Source: Otatea glauca (lineage: Eukaryota; Streptophyta; Magnoliopsida; Poales; Poaceae). Taken from it: 64,000 nt of DNA. The stretch covers positions 50,174,743 through 50,238,742 of the forward strand of contig CM070723.1 in the NCBI GenBank assembly GCA_036346275.1, read 5' to 3'. The notes beneath the pieces were generated by a model. It searched no databases, was not told the DNA's origin, and saw only the letters and a list, made by a program, of their open reading frames with translations. Made by a program: the position numbers and the translations under genes. The stretch's first letter is position 1; each line of letters begins with the position of its first letter. This document shows, one piece after another, positions 56,462 through 64,000 of the stretch.

Positions 56462-57499
56462 TAGGGGTGAAAACGGATCGGATATGGACGGATAATGGCT
56501 CTATCATATTTGTTTTCACATTTTTTTCTCAGATGCGGATACGGATAGTCCGGATACGAATACGAATACAGATACGGATTGAATACGAATCGAATCGGAT
56601 GCGGTTTCGAATATTTATCGGAACATGATAACCCCTTAAATTGTACATAAAAAAATCAACGAAAACACATAACTAGTTGATTTGATCAAAACATTGTTGA
56701 AAATTGAACAAATATAAGCATTTTTGTTCACTTAGACAATAGTTAGATATCATGTCACAAAGAAAATTATATAAGACTTAGTTTATCACACACATACGAT
56801 TAGTTCATCACACACGTAGATCAAAATACAAAATGAAGTTAATCCTTCCTCATAGATACAAATGAAAGCAAACACATAACACACTAAAAGTTTGATAATA
56901 CTTATATATCATGTCTTTAGAAAAATTATATAACACTTACATGTTATGACCCAAGATTTATATTCTTTGTTTAATTATGTTTAAAATAAGAAATTATGTA
57001 TTTATGAGTTTTTATGCATTTTTAGCTACTTACTTAAAATATTTTCCTATTAAAAATAGGAGTGTTTGAATTTTTTAGAAAATTGAAAATATGATAAAAT
57101 CTTGAAAATAATTGTTTAAATGTTAGATTGTTTCTGGAACTTTCTAAATTATTTTTTGTATTTTTTGGTGTTGGATTGCTAATTTTAATAATTAAAACTT
57201 GCTTTATGGATTAATTAACTTAGAAAATAATTCTGAAATTAAGAAACCTTTTTGGGTCAAAAGAGTAGTCCTGGCCAGCCCAAATGTATATCCGGATATT
57301 CGACCCATCAATATCCGAATTATCTGAATCCGTATCCGTATTCGTATTCGATGATAGTGAGCTACCGAATCTGTATCCGTATCCTACGAAAAAAAACTGT
57401 ATCCGATCCGATACTATCCGACAAATATCCGATCCAACAGAATCCGTATCCGAAAATATCCGAATCGGTCGAAAACTATCCGATCTGTTTTCATCCCTA
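56462..57499. mobile_element. 1.04-kb non-autonomous hAT element
   Basis: The left end TAGGGGTGAAAACGGATCGG and the right end, reverse-complemented TAGGGATGAAAACAGATCGG, match in 18 of 20 positions. The 8-bp flanks CTATCGTG and CTATCATA fit a diverged duplication (6 of 8). Subterminal blocks are made of GGATACGGAT-type words on the left and ATCCGTATCC on the right, as in hAT elements. The AT-rich middle has no transposase. A TTATGACCCAAGATTT stretch at about 56944 resembles the start of a Gypsy LTR but is not resolved. Confidence 0.82.
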
Positions 57500-57507
57500 C
57501 TATCATA

Positions 57508-59057
57508 TATAGCACATGGATGTAACTTTTTGAATCCTCGATCCACCTTGAGTGTCGAGTCGACTCTCAAACCCTACTATGATCCTAGAATTAAATCAAT
57601 ATATTAGCGTGCTATATTTTGAGCATGACATATAGTTTTAAGATCTACATGGTTCAAAAAGGTTGAACATGAGGCAACAAAATGTCTAGAATGGCATTTT
57701 TAATCAGGATTTCGAAGATGTTTTGCATTCAAGGTTAGAAAGTGCTTATTGCTTGTTAGCCTTAAACAAGCTGAGGGCCAGCTTGTTTTTGTTTTTAATT
57801 CCGTATTCTGACTCTAAAAACAGAATAAAAAACAAACTGCTCGATTCTAGAATTCGATCATCACAATTCAGTCCACACATATACACTAGAATCCACAATC
57901 CACTTCATATGTGCTTTTGAATCAGCTTTTGGAGAATCACCTTCTCTACAACCACGATCCAGAATCAGCTTTTAGAGAATACAAAGCTAAAATAAACAGA
58001 CCCTAAGACTATAGTCTTTAATACTATTGTACCCAACCATTCGCGATTGAGTTTAGTCTTCAAATTTTACAGGATTGTAGAAGCTCACCTCCCCTGTCTA
58101 TGGTAATTTTTTTGTACACGTTTGTTTCACGGAGTTTTCACTGTAAGAGAGAGGTTTCACTGGATATGTTGCCATTTAAATTAGATATATAAAAATCATA
58201 CCTATAGATTTGTCTCAAAAAAATACTTTCACAATATTATAATTTTATTGAGTTTTATAAATATATTATAAAAAATATACTACTTCTAATTTAGAGTTGG
58301 TGCGCGATCCGTTCTCCACCCCAACCCACCTCTATAAAAACAACTACCGCAGAAAAAATGGATCGACAAAAAAAACAAACAATGCTTCTTTTTCGCTCCG
58401 CCCGACCACCTCTTCCTCCTTACGCCACCCGTGACAAAGAGATTTGACGGAGATGGGCGCCGCCGCCGTGGCCTTGCTCGCCGCCGCTCTACGCCGCATG
58501 CCTCCTTGATCTCTTGTGCTACGCGCGGGCTCCTCGAGGTTACCGCCGCGGCAGAGGAGGAGAAGGCGGGGACACAGAGGAGGAGGACCAGTAGCAGCCC
58601 GACTTCTTGGACCGGACTTCCCGACATCTAGGACCTGTCCCTGTGCTCCGCGGTGCGGCCGCCTCCTCTGCGAGGTACCGAAGGTGAGCGGGGCTTACGG
58701 GCTTGCTAATCTTTGGTTAACTTTTATGCTTTTGTAATAGAGAGAAATAGATGTTTGATCTTATAGCAAAATTTTTGTTATTGCTGAATCTTTATATTTT
58801 ATTAATAATTTATTTTTCGTAGGAACGCATGAGTACTGAACTTGTTAGTGACTGTGTTGACGTGCAAACCCTTTCTCTCTCTCTTGCCATCGGCCGTTCC
58901 CCTACCTCGCGTGGCGCACGCGCTCCCCTGGCCGCCGGCAGAGGACGACGACGACGACGACGGGAGTAACAACAAAAATGCTCATCTAGTACCAGTATTC
59001 TGATCTTTTGGGCCCACCCAGCTCGCCAACTTCCGTCACTCCACTCCCCACTCCGCC
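57508..59057. other. D-lactate dehydrogenase upstream region
   Basis: AT-rich to about 58280, including a MITE-like segment (about 57774-58008) whose right end AAACAGACCCTAAGAC matches the one at 7372. A GC-rich block at 58380-58690 has opposed ORFs of Arg/Ala-rich composition and no family match; it could be a captured exon or an upstream leader. A CGACGACGA run lies at about 58935-58965. No TATA box is convincingly placed. Confidence 0.4.
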
Positions 59058-62000
59058 ATGGCCGCCTCCCTCCGCCTCTCCCAATCCCGCCGCGCCCTCC
59101 TCCGCCTCCTTCTCTCCACCCAATCCCAGCCCCACTCCCAGACCCCCTCCTCCGCCCGCTACTTCCCCGCCTTCCTATCATTCCTCGCCGCCGCCGCGAC
59201 CGCCGGCGGGACAGCAACCGTCGCCCGCTACGACTCCAGCCTCGACCGCCGGTCCGATCCCCAGCCCAATCGCTTGACTGACGCTTCCATTACCTGCCAC
59301 ATCGGGGCTAAGCTGACCCGCTCCTTGCCGGTTTGCTTTGGTTCAGGGTCGTGGGCAAGGAGGACGGCGAGCTGGTGGTTCGCGGGGAGCACAAGCGCGT
59401 GCCGAGGGAGTTCGTCGACGAGCTCGCGTCCGTCCTCGGGGTTCGAGTTCGGGCTCCCGCCGTTGACTCGTGACTGTCAGACTGTGGGCGGCGATGATGC
59501 GCGCCTAGTGTTTGATGTTTTTGCTGGCGGGTGCGACTGACTAACTAGGTGGGTTGCTATCTTGCAGGAGAACCTGACGGTGGACTACGAGGAGAGGTGC
59601 TTCCACGGGAAGCCGCAGAACAGCTTCCATAAGGCGGCCAACGTGCCCGATGTAGTCGTGTTCCCGAGGTAATCTCACCTGACACCCGGTGATAGTGAGG
59701 CCTTAAAATTCTTTTTGTGGGCTATACGCCAAACTTGTTTCAGATGTTGTAATGTTTCCATCATCAATTTGCAGGTCCCAGGATGAGGTACAAAAGATTG
59801 TGATGACTTGTAACAAGTACGAGGTATGGTACTCTTCCTCTCATTGCTGTAAATAAATAGCATCTGTCACCCGTACGTGTGGGTTACTGAATTAGATTGT
59901 ACCTTGCACCACTGGTTTCCATCAGTAAGCTAGGTGTTGATTGTATTTCAGACTAGTTGTGTTTGCTGTTTTAATGCACATGACTAACAACTTTTTGTGC
60001 TGCTAAGTGCCTTGTACCACTGTTTTCTATGACAATCCAGTTTCCATCATTAAGATCGCTGTTGATTATATTTCATAATTCGGACTTATCATATTTGCTG
60101 TTTCAGTGTACATGATTTTGGTGCTGCTAAGTGCTCGCTGATCACATGTACCATAGCTAATCTTTCTCAAGTTTTGCATGTTGCAATTCTTATATACATT
60201 TTTATAGGGTGCTACTGGATCCTGTTTAGAAACATAGAAAGTGATTCTCAATACAAGCATATTATACTCTCGGTAAAGGAGGTTCTTTAGCTTCATTGCC
60301 GGCTTTCCAGCTGCAGTTTGTGAAAGGAGCAAACTGTGTTCATCTCTCCTAATTTGCATGATGACTATTTTCTTGTACAATGGTAACATTATAGAAATAA
60401 GTGATTTTCCCCCCTGGAATCAGGTGCCAATTGTACCATAAGGTGGGGCTACGTCAATTGAGGGTCACACATTGGCACCTCATGGCGGTGTTTGCATTGA
60501 CATGTCTTCGATGAAGGTAATATTGAGCAACATAATTAAAAACCAAATAATTGTGAACTGTCATAATGATATGAGCTGAAATGTCTGTGGATTAATTAAA
60601 CTTTTATTCTAATCCTTAAAAAATGCTACAGTATCTGGGCCGTCAATTTTCTTCTTTTTAACTGTGGTTTGATATGCCAAGCAGGCAAATACTTTCTTAG
60701 CAGTGAGCTGTAGATGCAGGATATGAAGCTCTTTATCTGTTAATTATCCTTTCTTATAATATGGCATGAATTCATTACAGAAAATCAAATCCCTGCATGT
60801 TGAGGATATGGATGTAGTTGTTGAACCAGGAGTTGGATGGATTGAGCTGAATGAATACTTGAAACCTAATGGCCTCTTTTTCCCTCTTGACCCAGGAAGT
60901 TCCGTGCTAATTGTTTGCTTGAAATTTATTCTGTGTATTGACTTTTTGGAGAGACCCTCTTACAAACTCCAGATTGACATAACTTAGTACGGAGTTATAT
61001 TGAATTATACTTGATTGTTGTTGATCAGCTTTAGTTTCCGTGTGTAACTTTGTTGCTTCCTCTAGATATTTAGGTGACATGTACATCTTTTGTCCCAGGG
61101 AGATGAATTCTGCATGCTTTTAAAACTCAAATACTTGCTTTCACTTCACCCATCCTTGTGGGCATAAGATGACAGGCAGCATGATTTTTCACTTGCTCGG
61201 TTTTTTAGCTCAAGTACATTGATCTGATTTGCAGGGCCTGGGGCCACTATTGGGGGAATGTGTGCTACTCGCTGTTCTGGTTCATTAGCTGTGAGGTAAT
61301 TCTCCTTAAATTTTTAGGCTATTTTCAAGCTTCTACAGTACAACTGTAACATCACATGTCCACACATGCAAAAAAAAAATCAACCATAACCCCATAGTGC
61401 ATCCGTTTATTTGTTTAGCTTTATGATTTACTGTTAAATGGCTTTGATGATTTTCTTATTAGTTTGTACGTATGGAACAATGCGGGACAATGTGATTAAT
61501 CTCCAGGTCCTTTTGCCTGTCCTCAAGAAAACTTATTTGCATTGACTTCGCATACAAATAGTAAATTTTTCTTGGTGCTGCAGGTCATTCTACCAAATGG
61601 TGATATTGTCAAGACTGGTTCCCGGGCTCGAAAGAGTGCAGCTGGGTATACGAGATCCCCTCCCAATTCTTAGAGTAAAAAACATTGCTTTTTTTGAAGT
61701 GAATCATGGTTTCATTCCTTGCTTTGCCATAAATGTCTTAAAATACATATGGGCATTCACATTTATCTTGTCATCAATGTTGGCAACTTTCTTTACCTTC
61801 CACCTTGTTGAATGTCAGATATGACCTTGCTCGTTTGATTATTGGAAGTGAAGGAACTTTGGGGGTAATTAAAGAAGTGACTTTGCGACTTCAAAAGCTT
61901 CCTTCTCATTCCATGGTAGGTGTTTTCATTCATTCACTGTCAAAATAATGTTTTATTAACAGTGTATACTGACTTGTATAGACTTGAATGTCAGCAACAA

Positions 62001-64000
62001 CTTAACATATTGCTAATCTTCCCCCAAAAAATCAACATATTGCTGTGTGTAGGATCTACATCCTTTATGTAACACATGCATCATTTTGATTAACTTGCTG
62101 CTCTGTATTTATGGAGAAACACCTTTTGTCATGTTATGACTTACAACTGTTTTCTTGCATCTTGGAAAATGGAAATGGCATTTATAAGTTTGTATGAATA
62201 AAATATATTCTGTACTAACTACCTGTTCTGTGTTCTGCACTGGACAATAACATGGTCTGAAACCTTTTTATGTTCCTAAATATGAGTTTTTGTTGGCTTA
62301 CCTTTCTACGAGATACAACTTTAACCAGTGGTTTTTAATTACAATATGTCTTAGAAAGCTATTAAAATATAACATTATGGAAGTACTCTTTATGACAAAT
62401 CTACCAGTTTATCTACATATGGCCATTCTTGCCACTTTTACATTAGTCATTATATTTACGAACAGAGGGGGCAATTGATTACTGAACAAGCCATGGTAGT
62501 CATCTTGTTTTTCTACATCAAATAGCATACCGTGTTCCATCTTGAATGTTCAAACTTCTGAAAGAGTTGTGCAAGCACATACATAGAACAATATTTTGTT
62601 TATTTGCTTCATCAACTGTTTTGTTTGGGTACTATCTGTCTCTTTTTTCTTTCTCATCATTTTACTGGTGAAGGCATTCCTCCAAAATGCTCTTCTATGT
62701 AGGTTGCTATGTGTAATTTTCAAACTATTAAGGATGCTGCTGATGTTGCTATTGCAACAATGCTTTCTGGTATACAGGTTTGGTCTTTTTTCCTTTAATT
62801 GTATTTCATTTCAATGACTATTTGAAGCTCAGATACGAAATAATTGATATCGTGTGTTTCATATGGAGTGAATGTTCATGTCCTCCATGCTCATGTGTAT
62901 GCATGTGACATAATTTGATTGTTTCTAGTTAATTGGTCACTGATCATGTTTTTGATATTTTGCTTGGGCTATTGTAGGTGCTAGGTTAACTCTAATTGAA
63001 ATGCTTCGGTAGAACTTATATTTCTTTAGGTATGTCAGTGGGAAATCCAGTAAGGTTGTTGAAGGTTACCGATACTTCTGCTGTCTGCTTGACTAGGTCT
63101 CGAGAGTGGAATTGTTGGATGAGGTTCAGATAAGGGCAATAAACAAGGCAAATGGTAAAAACTTACCTGAAGTATCAACCTTGATGTTTGAATTCATAGG
63201 GACAGGTAACCTAACTTATTATTTAAACAGTTTATACTGTAGTATGCATCTATGTTGGCAGTACTGAGTTCTTTCGGGTTTATTTGTTTAAAATTTAAAT
63301 AAAAACTGGAATACGAAGAAAGTCTTTAAATAATATCTGGATAATTAGCAAGATCAGATGGAAACAGTCACATAATAATACTCAAGGAGATGTGCAAGTA
63401 GCCACCACGGTACAAAGTTCTTACATGCAACTCGCCAACCACAAAAAACAAATTATCTTCACGCTGCTTGCCACACTTCAAAACATAGTAACACGAAATA
63501 TAAAATGAGCATAAAAATATCTTAGTTGTAGGCATGTTCTCTGGCTATTTTGGTGCTGTACTTGATAGATTCAGTTCCACAATTTCATATTTTCATCGTC
63601 AATACTTAAACTTTATGCATTTGATTATTGTGTGACAATAATGGGTAAAAAATGGTAATAGAGCTACTCTCCCAGAAATATATTGTTTTGGTACTCTAGG
63701 TTATCATTTAGCAAAGGCTGACTCCTGCAGTGTAATTTCTGGTGTGCTAATGCCTCTTGAAATCTGTGTGATAGAATTAGATTTACTTTGTGCGCACTAC
63801 TTTTCTGTCAAGACAATTTTCAGAGCAGTATCTGAGAAAATTGGAGTGGATATGTAGTCAGGTTTTGTCAGGAAGTGAAATCCATAGCTCTAGTTTGTGG
63901 TGTTCCTTATCTTTGGTGGCATAACCAGCATATATCTACTAATCTACTTATTGGTTTGTGTTGGTCATTCACTTGCTGGGACAATTTTACTTAAAACCTC
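59058..64000 (+). pseudogene. DLD: D-lactate dehydrogenase (cytochrome), mitochondrial; 3' part outside window; three lesions
   Basis: FAD enzyme oxidising D-lactate from the glyoxalase pathway to pyruvate with cytochrome c as acceptor. Recognised exons: 59058-59251, 59347-59440, 59568-59668, 59775-59823, 60424-60516, 60781-60895, 61235-61295, 61470-61506, 61584-61645, 61819-61915, 62703-62777, 63097-63205. None was recognised after that up to 64000; the C-terminal third is missing. The Arg/Ser-rich N-terminus fits mitochondrial targeting. FAD-domain motifs are present (GGATSIEGHT, GATIGGMCATRCSGS, GSEGTLG). Lesions: TAA at 60439-60441 replaces the Tyr of the conserved VPYGG motif (codon 152); the exon 6 donor reads GAAGTT instead of GT; the exon 8 acceptor ends AC instead of AG. 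The other listed junctions are canonical and in phase. Probably a recent pseudogene or null allele; sequencing error is less likely for three independent sites. Confidence 0.8.
59905..60135. repeat. tandem duplication in D-lactate dehydrogenase intron 4
   Basis: Two copies of a roughly 125-bp unit start near GTTTCCATCA (about 59917) and CAGTTTCCATCATTAAG (about 60038). Each runs through GTTGATT, TTTGCTGTTT and GCTGCTAAGTGC. They are diverged by scattered substitutions. Confidence 0.7.

Noticed and set aside
60424..60516. The TAA in the D-lactate dehydrogenase exon as recoding or RNA editing
   Set aside because: No stop-codon recoding signal is known for this nuclear gene, organelle-type editing does not apply, and two splice sites are also broken, so loss of function is the simpler reading.
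1..64000. tRNA, rRNA or known ncRNA genes
   Set aside because: No tRNA A/B boxes with clover-leaf arms and no rRNA segments were recognised by eye on either strand; a covariance search was not possible.

Overview
The window is plant nuclear DNA, most likely from a grass (Poaceae, probably panicoid). The evidence is split genes with short exons, very GC-rich 5' exons, Sirevirus-type (Copia) LTRs, Stowaway- and Tourist-like MITEs and Helitron ends. No RNA genes, CRISPR arrays or bacterial features were seen. All intron-exon calls were made by eye from reading frame, GT/AG sites and protein family knowledge.

Three host genes are recognisable. (1) A UBP12/UBP13-type ubiquitin-specific protease lies on the + strand at 12802-26594. 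It has 32 exons and 1119 codons, all in phase, with a MATH domain and an intact USP catalytic centre. (2) An organelle-type valyl-tRNA synthetase lies on the - strand at 56170-38584. It has 27 exons and 963 codons, with HIGH, KMSKT and editing motifs intact. (3) The 5' two thirds of a mitochondrial D-lactate dehydrogenase (cytochrome) gene lies on the + strand from 59058 and runs off the window. It carries three separate lesions: a stop codon in a conserved motif, a lost splice donor and a lost splice acceptor.

Layout. 1-9.4 kb is repeat-rich: two Helitron 3' ends, tandem repeats and a complete solo LTR (3845-7069). 9.4-12.97 kb is a direct tandem duplication of about 1.64 kb. Each copy carries an XH-like pseudogene fragment followed by the UBP12 promoter and first coding exon. 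12.8-26.6 kb is UBP12, whose introns hold a LINE tail, a Stowaway MITE and two hAT MITEs. 27.4-37.5 kb is a decayed autonomous hAT element. A Sirevirus-like solo LTR sits in its intron, and a Gypsy-type solo LTR is nested inside that; the target duplications of both LTRs are perfect. 37.6-38.1 kb is a hAT MITE. 38.6-56.2 kb is the ValRS gene, with a 4.5-kb intron holding a PIF-like MITE and a third Sirevirus-like LTR. A 1-kb hAT element lies between the head-to-head ValRS and D-lactate dehydrogenase genes.

The most unusual signal is a set of at least 17 small inverted repeats in the solo LTR at 3845-7069. All share the same 7-base centre (AACACAT or AATACAT) but have different, self-complementary arms. 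Several recur in the related LTR at 43.7-46.9 kb.
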